From Belnapia arida (GTDB lineage Bacteria > Pseudomonadota > Alphaproteobacteria > Acetobacterales > Acetobacteraceae), in the NCBI RefSeq assembly GCF_016773205.1, contig NZ_JAETWB010000016.1, positions 1 to 64,000 on the forward strand: a DNA stretch of 64,000 nucleotides, in the 5' to 3' direction. Below are positions 17,099 through 26,631 of this stretch, piece by piece. Position numbers and translations under genes: made by a program. Each line of letters begins with the position of its first letter. Position 1 is the first letter of the stretch. The notes under the pieces are model-generated. The model searched no databases, had not been told where the DNA came from, and saw only the letters and a program-made list of their open reading frames with translations.

Positions 17099-19132
17099 TT
17101 ACTGCCGCAGGAAAGGGCTTCCTGACGGTAGCCGTAGCGTGCAGCGCAGACCCTTTGGTTCGAAGCGGAGGTCTGCGCCCAAGCCCCCCTGCATGGCCAG
17201 CCCCCGTTCGAGCAGCCGCAAGCCAAAGCCCCGCCGTGTGGGCGGACCCGGAACCAGTGGACCGTCCCGCTCGACCCACTCCACCCACGCGCCGTTATTG
17301 GGGGTGCAATGGCAAGTGACGGAAACCCGGCCTGCCGGGGCCGACAGGGCGCCATGCTTGAGGGCGTTCGTGCCTAGTTCGTGCAGCGCCATTGCCAAGG
17401 AGAGTGCGTCTGCGGGGCTCAGCAGCACGTCCGACGCGCACGCGCCGAAGTCCACCCGGGCCTCCTTGCCGCTACTGGTACTGGACCTCATCGCCTCGCG
17501 CACCACTTCCGACAGCATGGCGCCTTCCCAGTGCTGTCGCGTGAGCAGGTCATGGGCGCGGGCGAGCGCGATCAGCCGCGCCTGGAAGGCCGCCGAGAAA
17601 GAAGCCATGTCTGGGGTGCCGCGCACCGTCTGGACCGCGATCGACTGAACCACTGCGAGGGTGTTCTTCACTCGGTGATTCAACTCGTTGACCAGCAGCG
17701 TCCGTCGATTTTCGGCGCGCACCCGCTCGGCCGCGGCCCAAGCACGCTCTGCAACCCCGCGCGCAAAGCCGATCTCCTCTTCCGCCCAGCACCGTGCCTC
17801 GTCGTCGTGCACGTAGATGAGCGCGGCTAAGCGACCGTCGGCGAGGAGCGGCACTGAAAGCTGTGAGCGGGCGCCGTAGGCAGCATAGTTCGCGGCGACG
17901 GCAGCGGTGAGCGGGTCCAAGGCGAGGTTCCCGATAGCGATGGCCGCGCCCTCTGCGAGCCTTTCCGCGTAGGCCGCTCCGTAATCCGCGATGCGAAAGC
18001 GGCCGGTCGCGCTCGGCATGCGGCCATTGGTCCAGTCGCGCTCGATCACGTAGTGGCCGTCTGGGGTGACAGGCGCGTAGCCCGCGCGCCCAGCGCCTAG
18101 GGTCCGGCCAATAATCTCGGCGGCGGTGCACGCAATCTCAGCTGCGTCCCGCATGTCGCGGAGACGGTCGCCGAGTTCGATGAGAGCATCACGCCGCGCC
18201 TCGGCCCGCGCGAGTTCTGTTCGGTCGCGCATAATCTTGATGAGGCCGATCGGCGGGACTGTGGGGTCGGCTGCGGGGTCGCGCAGAGGCAGCATTAGTC
18301 CGCTGCTCCAAAAACGCGTGCCGTCCCGGCGCAAATGCCAGCGCTCAGCCGCCGCGCGCCCTTGGGTTAACGCGCCTGTTGCCTCACGCTCTGGCACGCC
18401 TTCAGACCGGTCCTCGGAAGTGAAGATGAGGTCTGCAGACTGCCCTACGATCTCGGATTCCTCATAGCCCAGAAGGCGGCGCGCCCCTTCGTTCCACGAG
18501 ATAACGCGCCGCCCGATGTCCATGCTGATGATTGCGTACTCCGTAGCGCTTTCGAAAATTAAGCGCAGCCGTTCGCGCTCGGCGCGCAGCGCATGCTCGC
18601 TTGTCCGGAGGGCCGAGAGCATGGCTCTGAGGTCGTCGAGCAGGAGGTCGGTGTGCGCTTTCGTGGCTAGCGCCTCGTAAGCCGCCGCGTTGTCGGCCAA
18701 TGAACGTTTACGCACTTGAACGAAACCTGTGACATCCTCTACGTGGTGGAGAATCAATTCGACCTCTCCGCCCTCACCTAGGACAGGCGCGTTCAGCGGG
18801 GTCCAATACCGTTCCTCAAAAGCACCGTCCGCTCGCGTAACATCGTACCTCTGCACTGCCATGCGGTCGGGGGCACGGGTCGCCAGCACCCGAGCCAGCG
18901 AGGCGCCCAGATTGCGCGTGCCTGTGGCAGCGTGGTCATCAGGATTATCCGGAAAGACCTCGAACAGGCCACGTCCAATGATTCCTGTCCGCCAGGTCAT
19001 GCTGGCACGGAGGTATGCGCCGTTGGCTGCGACCATGGTGAACCTCGGCTCGTCGGGTAACAGGACGAGGCATGGGCTCGGTAGCGCTTCGATCAGCCGT
19101 CTGAGCCCATCCCCGGAGGTGGCGGTCATCAA
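17099..19132 (-). CDS. HWE/HisKA_2 sensor kinase with PAS and GAF domains
   Basis: A 677-residue soluble kinase: PAS (about 12-140), PAS (about 185-310), GAF (about 325-470), then an HWE/HisKA_2 domain with His486 in N-E-L-N-H-R-V-K-N-T-L and an atypical HATPase ending in R-G-F-G-L-R-L-L-E-R-G. In alphaproteobacteria this class often feeds the PhyR/EcfG general stress response, but no phyR, nepR or ecfG gene is in the window. The GAF has the same Q-L-S-V-P-L-L-A-D-G-R-L and W-A-A-A-E-R sequence style as the GAF of the kinase at 368-3316. Confidence 0.88.
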   Translation of the reverse strand: MMTATSGDGLRRLIEALPSPCLVLLPDEPRFTMVAANGAYLRASMTWRTGIIGRGLFEVFPDNPDDHAATGTRNLGASLARVLATRAPDRMAVQRYDVTRADGAFEERYWTPLNAPVLGEGGEVELILHHVEDVTGFVQVRKRSLADNAAAYEALATKAHTDLLLDDLRAMLSALRTSEHALRAERERLRLIFESATEYAIISMDIGRRVISWNEGARRLLGYEESEIVGQSADLIFTSEDRSEGVPEREATGALTQGRAAAERWHLRRDGTRFWSSGLMLPLRDPAADPTVPPIGLIKIMRDRTELARAEARRDALIELGDRLRDMRDAAEIACTAAEIIGRTLGAGRAGYAPVTPDGHYVIERDWTNGRMPSATGRFRIADYGAAYAERLAEGAAIAIGNLALDPLTAAVAANYAAYGARSQLSVPLLADGRLAALIYVHDDEARCWAEEEIGFARGVAERAWAAAERVRAENRRTLLVNELNHRVKNTLAVVQSIAVQTVRGTPDMASFSAAFQARLIALARAHDLLTRQHWEGAMLSEVVREAMRSSTSSGKEARVDFGACASDVLLSPADALSLAMALHELGTNALKHGALSAPAGRVSVTCHCTPNNGAWVEWVERDGPLVPGPPTRRGFGLRLLERGLAMQGGLGADLRFEPKGLRCTLRLPSGSPFLRQ

Positions 19133-19866
19133 ACGCCTCTTTGCTTATGAAGCTCTATTCATGCAGGAAAGCACACCTTACGGTAGTGTACATTGCAAGC
19201 CAGAACGTACCCGCACAGGCCAGCCAAATCGATGGTTGGTACGACTTGCGGGCAAGTACGGCCTGTCAGGCGCGTGAAAGGGCGATACGCTCATCGTCGA
19301 TCCGCCCAACCGTGGCTCTTGCCGGTGGCGCCTTCGGCTTCCATGGCGGCCTGCCGTCAGCGTATAGCGACATGGGGCAGGTTCAGCTCGACGGCACTCG
19401 CCTCCATGCAGTGGAACTGCACAAGCAGGTCCCGGTGGTTGGAAGGCGCAACGGCCAATGCGTTCTCGAGCCTACCGGCTTGTCCAACCACTGGGGTATC
19501 CGCCCCATCGGCATAGCCCATCTGGCAACGAAGGCGGGCGCCTCGCCGCGGACACGTCGATCATGCCGCGGTAGCTCGGCTCCCAAGGTCCCTTCAGCTC
19601 GTCATTAGCAAGCGAGGTGATGACGATGCCTGGGCTGGTCGTGTTGAAGCGGGCGCCACGTGTGCTCCAGGGGACGGCCTCGGTTATCTAGCGGCCAACG
19701 GCACCGAGCAGCATGTTACGGCCGCCGTGGGCCACACCGTCAGAGTGGCCCTCGAGCAAGGTGATGAACTCGAACCTGAGGCAGTTGGGCTGGAAGACAC
19801 GTATGGGGCCTGCCCTTCGTATCCGATCTTGGCTGGCCTTCACCCTCATGCTAGAGAATGCCCTGC
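19133..19866. other. Gap with degenerate sequence only
   Basis: About 730 bases with no intact gene. On the minus strand short coding-like strings (F-E-F-I-T-L-L-E-G-H-S-D-G-V around 19760, A-V-E-L-N-L-P-H-V-A around 19390) sit in different frames with stops between, which suggests one decayed gene. I could not identify it. The right edge is the start of the tRNA-Leu gene. Confidence 0.4.
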
Positions 19867-20157
19867 GGCCCTCTGTCGGAATTGGTAGACGAACGCGACT
19901 CATCGTTAACTGGGTGCCCTGGTGGAAACGCTAGGAGTAGAACTGCTCAAAGTCGGGGAAGGCTTAACTGCTAATCCCGAGCCAAGCCCAGAAATGGGAA
20001 GGTGTAGAGACTGGACGGGCAGCACCTAAACTGCGGAAGCGGCAAGGTGAAGGGACAGTCCAGACCACGAACCCTTCTAGGGGCGGCGAAAGTCGAAGTG
20101 GTACGAAAATCGCGAGCCTTAACGGGCGTCCCGGTTCGAGTCCGGGGAGGGCCACCA
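19867..20157 (+). tRNA. tRNA-Leu(CAA) interrupted by a group I intron
   Basis: 5' exon 19867-19901 and 3' exon 20106-20154, followed by an encoded CCA. Acceptor strands GGCCCTC and GAGGGCC pair, the D arm has A-A-T-T-G-G-T-A-G-A-C typical of tRNA-Leu, the anticodon stem is CGCGA with TCGCG, and the loop after splicing is C-T-C-A-A-A-A, giving anticodon CAA. The long variable arm is expected for leucine, and the T arm is CCCGG-TTCGAGT-CCGGG. The break lies between C34 and A35, the same place as in cyanobacterial tRNA-Leu(UAA). The stop codon of the rightmost gene of the recombinase trio touches this 3' end. Confidence 0.88.
19902..20105 (+). ncRNA. Group I intron (tRNA-Leu type, probably IC3)
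   Basis: A 204-nt intervening sequence without a reading frame. Conserved core strings match the cyanobacterial tRNA-Leu intron as I remember it: GAGCCAAGCC, GGAAGGTG, AGAGACTGGACGGG and GGGACAGTCCA. P7 can be drawn between CTGGAC at 20011-20016 and GTCCAG at 20058-20063, and P8 as CTGC with GCGG around 20031-20042. The last base is G (20105), as required. P1 pairs exon ACTC with GGGT about ten bases into the intron. The splice-site pair is then C-G rather than the usual U-G. It should self-splice without a protein, but this is not tested. Confidence 0.85.
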
Positions 20158-20159
20158 CC

Positions 20160-20849
20160 TTAACGCTTTTTCGCTTTTCTTATTGCGGCCGTTTTGTCGC
20201 TTGCAGGCTTGGGCGGCAGGCTCGTATCTAGAACCTTCATTACTATCTGCAGCAGACCGGCGCGTGACAGCGCTTCGCCATTCGCAACAAGGCGGCCCAG
20301 GTCGTCCCACGCCCCTCCTCGACTGCTAGCCTCAGTAGGATCGATGAAGGCAGACAAGATGTCACTCTCTTCGCGTGTTAGAATGCTCAAAGGTGTCAAG
20401 CTTGCCCCTGCGTTTGGTGCGGGCTCCCGATGCCGGACGAGCTTGTCAGGTGTCAGGCTGCGCAGCATTCCTATTTGCCGGTGCATGTTCCTGAGCGAAG
20501 TCCGCATCGCGAGAACGATGACCCGTGCGCTTTCAGGCTGTAATTGATTTAGCAGGATGTCAGGCAGATCGTCCTGCACATTGCTCGGCAGACGCGTTTT
20601 TCGGAGTTGGTCGACTGTTCGCCTGTAGGTCTGCCATATGCTGATGACCTCGCGGTAGCAGAAGCTCGATGGTGTTTTGTTGTAGAAGGTCTGCTCCGCT
20701 ATCCACCTTTGCGGATGCAGTTCCTTGATCATGCTAACAACAGCGACCACACTTAGCTCATCACGGCGTTCAAGAAGGCGGCGACAGGCTTCGTCAACCT
20801 TTACCACGTTTGCACGTGTGCTCTCCCGCACCCCTGGCGTCGCCAGCAC
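20160..20849 (-). CDS. GmtX-like protein of a recombinase trio
   Basis: A 229-residue protein, third gene of the trio, starting about 50 bases after the second gene (GTG at 20849; an upstream non-ATG start is possible because the frame is open back to the previous stop). The pattern R-E-S-T-R-A-N-V-V-K-V-D-E-A-C, a helix-turn-helix-like middle, then T-F-Y-N-K-T-P and Y-R-E-V-I-S-I-W resembles the GmtX accessory protein of gamma-mobile-trio islands. The tail is Lys-rich. It probably helps the two recombinases bind or choose DNA. Its stop codon lies at the very end of the tRNA-Leu gene. Confidence 0.6.
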   Translation of the reverse strand: MLATPGVRESTRANVVKVDEACRRLLERRDELSVVAVVSMIKELHPQRWIAEQTFYNKTPSSFCYREVISIWQTYRRTVDQLRKTRLPSNVQDDLPDILLNQLQPESARVIVLAMRTSLRNMHRQIGMLRSLTPDKLVRHREPAPNAGASLTPLSILTREESDILSAFIDPTEASSRGGAWDDLGRLVANGEALSRAGLLQIVMKVLDTSLPPKPASDKTAAIRKAKKR

Positions 20850-20899
20850 GTGGTCAATCGACCCTCGCCGGACCTCCTCCGCCTGATCGCCGACGGAGC

Positions 20900-23800
20900 T
20901 TATGGCACAGACTCCGTCTCTGGTGCTATCAGCTCCAGAGTGAACGGCGCATCTTTGTATTTAGACACTAGGGGATTGCCAAGCAACGCGTCCATTTCCT
21001 CAACGATGCCCAGGCTCTCGAAGGTCTGCTGCTCGTCAAATACTTTCCGGAACGCCGACTTGCCCCACTTCCTATAAAGTTCCACCATGATAGCGCCAGC
21101 GGCGGCGTCTCCCTCAGCCTCTGTCATCATGGCCAGGGCTGGAGGCCTCCTATTCCGCACCAGCATGCGGATCACCGCCTCTCGCCGCTCCCGGCGCAAC
21201 TCGGTGGTGCGGGTGGAGGGAAACCATCTCGCCGCATGGCAGAGTTCGTCAACACCTTCTAGCCTTGGCTGCAATTCCCATCGGAACTCCGGCAGTTCGT
21301 GAAATAGCAGCGCAGGCACGGACGCCCCTTCGGCCCGCAAGTGCTCACGTGCCATTGCTCTGACCTTCTGCCAAATCTGAAAGTGTGCGTTTAGGCTTTC
21401 GACGAGATTGGTCAGAACGTCAGCTTCGCCCTTTAGCTCCTGCCGGAGGATGTGAAGCCCTTGCTCCTCCACCGGGTCTGATAACGCCCCCTCCTTTCTG
21501 GCCCTGGCGTAAGTCGCCTCCTTCTCGTCGAGCGTCCTGCGCATCTCGTGGTATCGGAGGGCGCTCTGGTGGGCGTGGAGCGAGATCTCGTTTACCTTAA
21601 GCCGGACCCCCTCCATGAATGGTGTTCCCGTAATAAAGAAGCGGCAGCGAGCACAGTCTGGGGCGCCGCCGACCGTGCACGGCACCGGGCCAAATGCTTT
21701 AGCTGCTTCCTTGTGCTTATACTCGGTGCGGTCGGCAATCCGGATACCCTCGTCACAGCGTGTCCTCCCGTTGGGACAAATTCCAATATCGAGTGACGCC
21801 AAATGGCCAGTAGCATTACTCAGCCCAGAGTTCCGCAAACCTTGAAGCGCTGCCATGCCATGACTCCCGGCAATGGCTGCGCGATGCACCTCTTCAATGG
21901 TTTTGGACGTGAGGAATTGCTTGAACTCCTGCTGTTTCTCCCGCATAGCCCTGATATATGCTTCATTCAGAACATCGCTGATGTGAGCCGGGTTCGGTTT
22001 GATATAGTAGAGCGTCATGACCCATGCCGCATGGCCTGCCACGATGTTTTGCAGGATCCAGGGATGCACACCCGACATCGCCATCCGCGTGAGCCCGGCA
22101 TGCCTAAGGCCATGCAGATTAAAAGGACTTGTTTGCGGAGAATTACCCTGCCACGTAGAGATTAGATCAGGCGCGGTCGCGTGGCGTGCCTTTGTCCGCC
22201 TCTCCAACTCGGCCAGAACCTCAAGCCAAAAAAAACGAAGCTGTTGTGAGCTTGGCGGTGAGCTCTTGTATTCTCTGGCATTACCAGCAGGGTAGCGGAA
22301 CAAGTAGAAGCACGCTGGGCGTCTCTGGATGACGCCCTCCGAAGCCTTTTCGAACACGCCTTTCCGCACGGCCTTGTACGTTAGCGGGCTATCAACGGGG
22401 TTGTGCATTTCCTGCCAAGTACGCATTTTTTTGACAATATCGATTGCAGCTTCATTGTGCCACTGGATGACGTAGCCACTGCGCTCGTCGAACAGAGTCT
22501 TACGGTCGGAGGTCTTGTTCGAGTTGATGAACAGGCCGCATAAAACCCTGTCCTCGAAAGTGTCGTTGAGACGCCGAAGCACGCCGCGCTCCGGACGTGC
22601 TACATTTGTGCGTTCCCAGTATCCTGCATGGGGACCATAGTTTTCTTCCCAAGCATCCCTGGCGAGATTAAAGACCTGAATGTCACCCTCTCCAGAGTCA
22701 AGCCTGCGCGCTTGGACCTGCCGAATGGGAATTTTGACGAGAAGGCTGATAAGGTAGGGAAGCACAGGACAATAAATACGCTCCGATTTCGTCGCGCCGA
22801 CTGGGATCCAATCAATCCAATCAATAGACCGTTTTTTCGGCCAGTCCATATCGTTATCGAATAAAATATGCTCGATCTCTTCCATATACTCAACTGGAAG
22901 GGCCTGTTGGACCGTCTCACTCGGGTCTTCGGAGTTATCCCGCCGACTGCTCCACGACCTATCTATGTCAGAAGACCGGAAAGGGAAATAGACACCCGAT
23001 CGCAAGATTGGATCGCCGGTTACTTCGTCGTGCGTGAAAAATCTATCCTGATTCGACACAACCCAATAAAGGAAATCATAAAGGAAGGTCTGAATTCGAT
23101 TGTAAGTGTAAGTGCCAGGTAAGCTTTCGCGCAGCCAGTCGACGAGTGACGGACGCTCAATCGAAGCTGAGAAGTAGTTATCGACGTTTTGAACTTGTGG
23201 CGCAACAGCTAAGTAAGAGATAAAATGCTTGAAGGCGTTATCATAATGGTCAATGGAGCCGAGTTTTTTTGCTTCGTAGAACCGACGTAAAAGGATTTGC
23301 CATTCGGAGAGCGCGTTCTGTGGAATATAGTGCGACATCGCAAGAAGGGGCGACCACTTTTTAGTTACGTCGGCGCTGACAGCTACGCCAACCTGCTTAA
23401 GGCCGGTCATTTGATGTCTAGAGATTCCTTTGAGCCATTTTCCCCTTTGGTTGTTGGAAAGATGCATGTTGATAAAGCGCCTCAGGGCGTCGCTATCGAC
23501 AGTTAAGGTTCGTCCCTCGATGGTTGCTAGCCATAGGCTTGCGATGGCACAGCGCGCTAGCCTAGAAGGCTTCGTCATACCAGCTGCTTCAGCGGTATGG
23601 TTCACCCATGCTCGCAGTTCAGGCACTAAACGGTCGTATTCCCAACGACGCCTGAGGCCCCCAAGTGGCGCGAGGAGCACGCCACGTCGCATCAGACGGG
23701 CGAGCACCGGATAAACCTGCTTCGCATTCATCGGCGCGTCGAGCAAATACCCTAATGCCGCTGCTGTGCCCTCGAGAGTGAAGAGGGTAGCGTCGCTTAC

Positions 23801-23953
23801 ATCTTCAAGTATACCGGTTGTCTCGTCCAAGTCCTCTGCCGTGAGTGGCCGGACAACTGCCCAGCCGTTCATGTCTGCTGACGTCGTCCAGTTGGTGCGG
23901 ACCCGAGTCTTGGTCGTGACCGGCATCTCGTCGCGGGGCAAGCGCGTCTTCAC
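20900..23953 (-). CDS. Large tyrosine integrase, GmtZ/VPA1269-like
   Basis: A 1017-residue protein, far longer than ordinary phage integrases. Recombinase signature: Arg411 in P-I-R-Q-V-Q-A-R-R, H614-G-L-R617-H, His641 in A-G-H-A-A-W and the likely nucleophile Tyr649 or Tyr650. After the catalytic part comes a Cys cluster (I-C-P-N-G-R-T-R-C, then C-A-R-C-R-F-F-I-T-G) and a long coiled-coil tail. This matches what I know of the VPA1269/GmtZ integrases. It overlaps the upstream gene by ATGA, so the two are translated together. Lower G+C and A/T-richer codons than the surroundings indicate transfer. Confidence 0.72.
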   Translation of the reverse strand: MKTRLPRDEMPVTTKTRVRTNWTTSADMNGWAVVRPLTAEDLDETTGILEDVSDATLFTLEGTAAALGYLLDAPMNAKQVYPVLARLMRRGVLLAPLGGLRRRWEYDRLVPELRAWVNHTAEAAGMTKPSRLARCAIASLWLATIEGRTLTVDSDALRRFINMHLSNNQRGKWLKGISRHQMTGLKQVGVAVSADVTKKWSPLLAMSHYIPQNALSEWQILLRRFYEAKKLGSIDHYDNAFKHFISYLAVAPQVQNVDNYFSASIERPSLVDWLRESLPGTYTYNRIQTFLYDFLYWVVSNQDRFFTHDEVTGDPILRSGVYFPFRSSDIDRSWSSRRDNSEDPSETVQQALPVEYMEEIEHILFDNDMDWPKKRSIDWIDWIPVGATKSERIYCPVLPYLISLLVKIPIRQVQARRLDSGEGDIQVFNLARDAWEENYGPHAGYWERTNVARPERGVLRRLNDTFEDRVLCGLFINSNKTSDRKTLFDERSGYVIQWHNEAAIDIVKKMRTWQEMHNPVDSPLTYKAVRKGVFEKASEGVIQRRPACFYLFRYPAGNAREYKSSPPSSQQLRFFWLEVLAELERRTKARHATAPDLISTWQGNSPQTSPFNLHGLRHAGLTRMAMSGVHPWILQNIVAGHAAWVMTLYYIKPNPAHISDVLNEAYIRAMREKQQEFKQFLTSKTIEEVHRAAIAGSHGMAALQGLRNSGLSNATGHLASLDIGICPNGRTRCDEGIRIADRTEYKHKEAAKAFGPVPCTVGGAPDCARCRFFITGTPFMEGVRLKVNEISLHAHQSALRYHEMRRTLDEKEATYARARKEGALSDPVEEQGLHILRQELKGEADVLTNLVESLNAHFQIWQKVRAMAREHLRAEGASVPALLFHELPEFRWELQPRLEGVDELCHAARWFPSTRTTELRRERREAVIRMLVRNRRPPALAMMTEAEGDAAAGAIMVELYRKWGKSAFRKVFDEQQTFESLGIVEEMDALLGNPLVSKYKDAPFTLELIAPETESVP

Positions 23954-25479
23954 AGGATGCCACCCTCATACTCCGGGTGCCTCGCGACCATGAATTCGTA
24001 GGTGCGCTCCAGCCGGAGCCCCTCCGGAAGCATGGAACGCCTTTCGCTCAACGTTCTATTTAGGTCGTCGCTGACGTCCGAGGCAGACGGAATACCATAG
24101 CGGTCAGAGCTGCCGGGATGTCTCTGCCGAAGCGCCGTCTGCAGAGTTTTGCGCCCCATTCCCAACTTGCGGATCGTATGAGCATACAGGTGACGGGCGC
24201 CATGCGAAGTGGTTCCGAACTTCTTTCCGTACGGTAGACCAACACGTCGGACGGCCCGTCTAAGCATTCCCTCATACGATTCGATGCTCGCTGGAGCGCC
24301 AATCGATTTGTAGCCGTCAACTAGATTTCTGGCTTCCTGTTCCGACACGAAGAGGAAGGGGTGCGGCTTCAGGTTTAGTCCCACCCGACGTTCCATAACT
24401 TTATTTCGTCGGGTGATGTAGTATCGGAACAGCTCTAAAAAGAGCATGGAGGCAAGCGGGTCTGTCCAAAGTAGAACAGCATAGTAATCCTTGCCATTCG
24501 TCGCCGATCGCTTCCAACCAACCCGGTAGGAGCCAGCACCATGCGTCCGAGGCGAGAGGTTAAACATTACCCTGAGATATTCGCGCCGATTCGTCCTCAG
24601 TTGTTCACCGTTCAGTCCGTCCAAAGAGGCATAACCTAGCGCCGGATGGTACAGCAAGGCGTGAGCATGTCCGGGACGGAACGGATCCTCAACAACATCC
24701 GTCACCCAGAGATGGTGAGGCTCGTGCTCCCGCACTCCAGCAAATACTTGCAATAGAAATATCATCATAGCGTCGACATGAAAACCGTCCCAGCCCCCAG
24801 TACTGGCCCCGCGTCGCCGAAATCCGTCCCACAGAACCTTTTCGACTGCGTGGGCTGGAAAGCTAATTGCGGCCTCTTGGCCGCGACGTCCCTCGACATT
24901 TGGAAGCAACGCAATCCGCGGCGACATTGCCTGCTCGTTCAAGTAGCTCTTGATCGATAGATTCAAGCGCTTGGTAGCACTTAGTGACGATAGCGAATCA
25001 TGTCCACACCATCGCCGCGGCACAAGGTGAGCATGATCCATCTCACGAACGAGCCATGATCCGAAGCCGTCGATTGCCTCTGCCACACGGTTCGCAATGA
25101 GGACTGGCTGTGGAAGCCAGTATAATCCCAATGGGTCGTGGCCATCCTCTATCGTGCCGTTGATAAGGGCACTTGCGAAACTCCTAAGGACGCGGCGGTA
25201 TGAGACAACCGTCTCGAACTCTTCAGGATCCACACGGCGCCTTGCGATTAGGAAGTCCCAAAAAAGGCCAACCGAACGAGCCAAATTAGCCTGCCAAGCG
25301 TCGCTGTAAGCCCATTTGGCCGCCATGCAGTCGTAGAGCGGCCAAAAGGGATAAGCTTCTCCTCCGCCGTCTTCGACTAGAAGCAAAACCCTTACAGTCC
25401 AGCCAAACGGCACATACGGTGTCCCCTGTGCTGGAACTCGTACGACGGTGTGGCTTTGCCCAGTAATCGTCGATAACAT
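23950..25479 (-). CDS. Tyrosine recombinase, GmtY-like
   Basis: First gene of the trio, 509 residues from the ATG at 25479, chosen because it has a strong AGGAGAG ribosome site; the open frame runs 30 codons further up. Catalytic residues are visible: Arg250 in G-V-R-E-H-E-P, H426-G-A-R429-H, His454 in R-H-P-G-S-S and Tyr461 in D-R-Y-G. This is a complete R-H-R-H-Y set. A SAM-like N-terminal half precedes it. It probably cuts and joins DNA at the att sites together with the larger integrase. Confidence 0.72.
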   Translation of the reverse strand: MLSTITGQSHTVVRVPAQGTPYVPFGWTVRVLLLVEDGGGEAYPFWPLYDCMAAKWAYSDAWQANLARSVGLFWDFLIARRRVDPEEFETVVSYRRVLRSFASALINGTIEDGHDPLGLYWLPQPVLIANRVAEAIDGFGSWLVREMDHAHLVPRRWCGHDSLSSLSATKRLNLSIKSYLNEQAMSPRIALLPNVEGRRGQEAAISFPAHAVEKVLWDGFRRRGASTGGWDGFHVDAMMIFLLQVFAGVREHEPHHLWVTDVVEDPFRPGHAHALLYHPALGYASLDGLNGEQLRTNRREYLRVMFNLSPRTHGAGSYRVGWKRSATNGKDYYAVLLWTDPLASMLFLELFRYYITRRNKVMERRVGLNLKPHPFLFVSEQEARNLVDGYKSIGAPASIESYEGMLRRAVRRVGLPYGKKFGTTSHGARHLYAHTIRKLGMGRKTLQTALRQRHPGSSDRYGIPSASDVSDDLNRTLSERRSMLPEGLRLERTYEFMVARHPEYEGGIL

Positions 25480-25677
25480 TATCGTACTCTCCTGCAATGT
25501 CGGTGAATTTGCCAAAATACGTTTGTCGTCATTACGGGGGCCCTCGCTTAGCCAATAACTCTGACACAAGCTCCACCCACAAACTGTTGCAGCGAAACCA
25601 TTATCGAGCGTTAATTATGAATCCGAATCGAAAACTAGCAGCCAAGTTCGGTGTTCAGGTTGCTCGTAGAGTGGCCC

Positions 25678-25985
25678 CTTTTTCGACCTGACACTGAGCG
25701 AAGCCGTGAGCGCCTAGGCATGCGCCTATACCGAACGATCCGACGCGCGTTGAAATCATCACCGGCCATGAGTGCCGATGCCGCGGCAGCAGCGGCTGAG
25801 CTTCGGCTGATCGAGAAAACCATGGCGCCGGGCATGACGATCGCTACCCTCGCCTGCCTGCATGGCATCTCGCCTAGCCTGTTGTTCGGGTGGAGGCGAC
25901 TTATGGCCGAGGGTGGCAAGGCGGCGATCCAGGTCGACGACGATGTGGTCGCGGCTAGCCGGATGCGCGAGTTGGAGGGCCCTTC
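25678..25985 (+). pseudogene. IS3-family orfA-like transposase fragment
   Basis: About 90 residues with a helix-turn-helix: T-I-A-T-L-A-C-L-H-G-I-S-P-S-L-L-F-G-W-R-R-L and then V-V-A-A-S-R-M-R-E-L-E. This is the usual orfA of an IS3-type element, which should go on through a leucine-zipper segment to a frameshift and orfB. The match stops at R-E-L-E-G, where it runs into a different transposase remnant. No terminal repeats found. Confidence 0.6.
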
Positions 25986-26195
25986 CAAGTCCTGCGCCAG
26001 TTCAGCTTGTCGGCCCAGAGCAGCCGCTCCAGCAGCATGCGATGCAGGCGGGCCCACACGCCCGTGGACTACCAGTCCTGCAATCGCGGCTAGCAGGTCG
26101 TGCCGGACTCGCAGCCCATCTCAGAAGGCAGGTCTTTCGACTAGGTGCCGGTCTTCAGCACGAAGACGATGCCGGATAGCGCCGCGTGTTCCTGC
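25986..26195 (-). pseudogene. IS5-family transposase remnant
   Basis: On the minus strand one frame reads G-I-V-F-V-L-K-T-G-T, stop, S-K-D-L-P-S-E-M-G-C-E-S-G-T-T-C, stop, P-R-L-Q-D-W, stop, S-T-G-V-W-A-R-L-H-R-M-L-L. This is the conserved start of IS5-type transposases, with three nonsense changes. The DDE part is missing, having been joined to the orfA fragment at about 25985. Confidence 0.65.
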
Positions 26196-26631
26196 ACCAG
26201 TGACCACCCACCCTACGGTCTCGGTAACCGAGGCGGCAGCCGAGAATTTCGCGGTTCGATCCGGATTTTGTGCCTCACCATCTTTGAGGCTGCTTGTTTG
26301 CCGCTATGCACCCGGCATTGCGCTCACGACCGGACCTCGGCAAGCGAGGGTTGGACTTCGAAGTGGGTCGAGAGACGCCGAGCGTGGTCCGCTTCCTAGA
26401 AGCGGCTTCCCCGGATGAATCGTCAGAAAGCACACGGGCTGCGTTTGCCCACACCACGCCCTAAAGCGTGAACCTGGGCGGTCTGGCTCCATGAGCGCTC
26501 ATGAGGCTGAAGCCGATGTCCCGACAATAACCTTTACAGTCGCTGTCCACGCCTTTCGGACCTCGGGCAGGGACCAAGCGTCAGGCAGGCACCACTAGTA
26601 GGTGCCGGTAAGACAACTTTACCCCAAAGAT
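26196..26631. other. Gap with no recognisable gene
   Basis: About 435 bases between the IS debris and a partial tRNA. No coding pattern or RNA gene seen. A short inverted pair GAGCGCTC occurs at about 26493. A 5' half for the neighbouring tRNA was looked for and not found. Confidence 0.35.
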
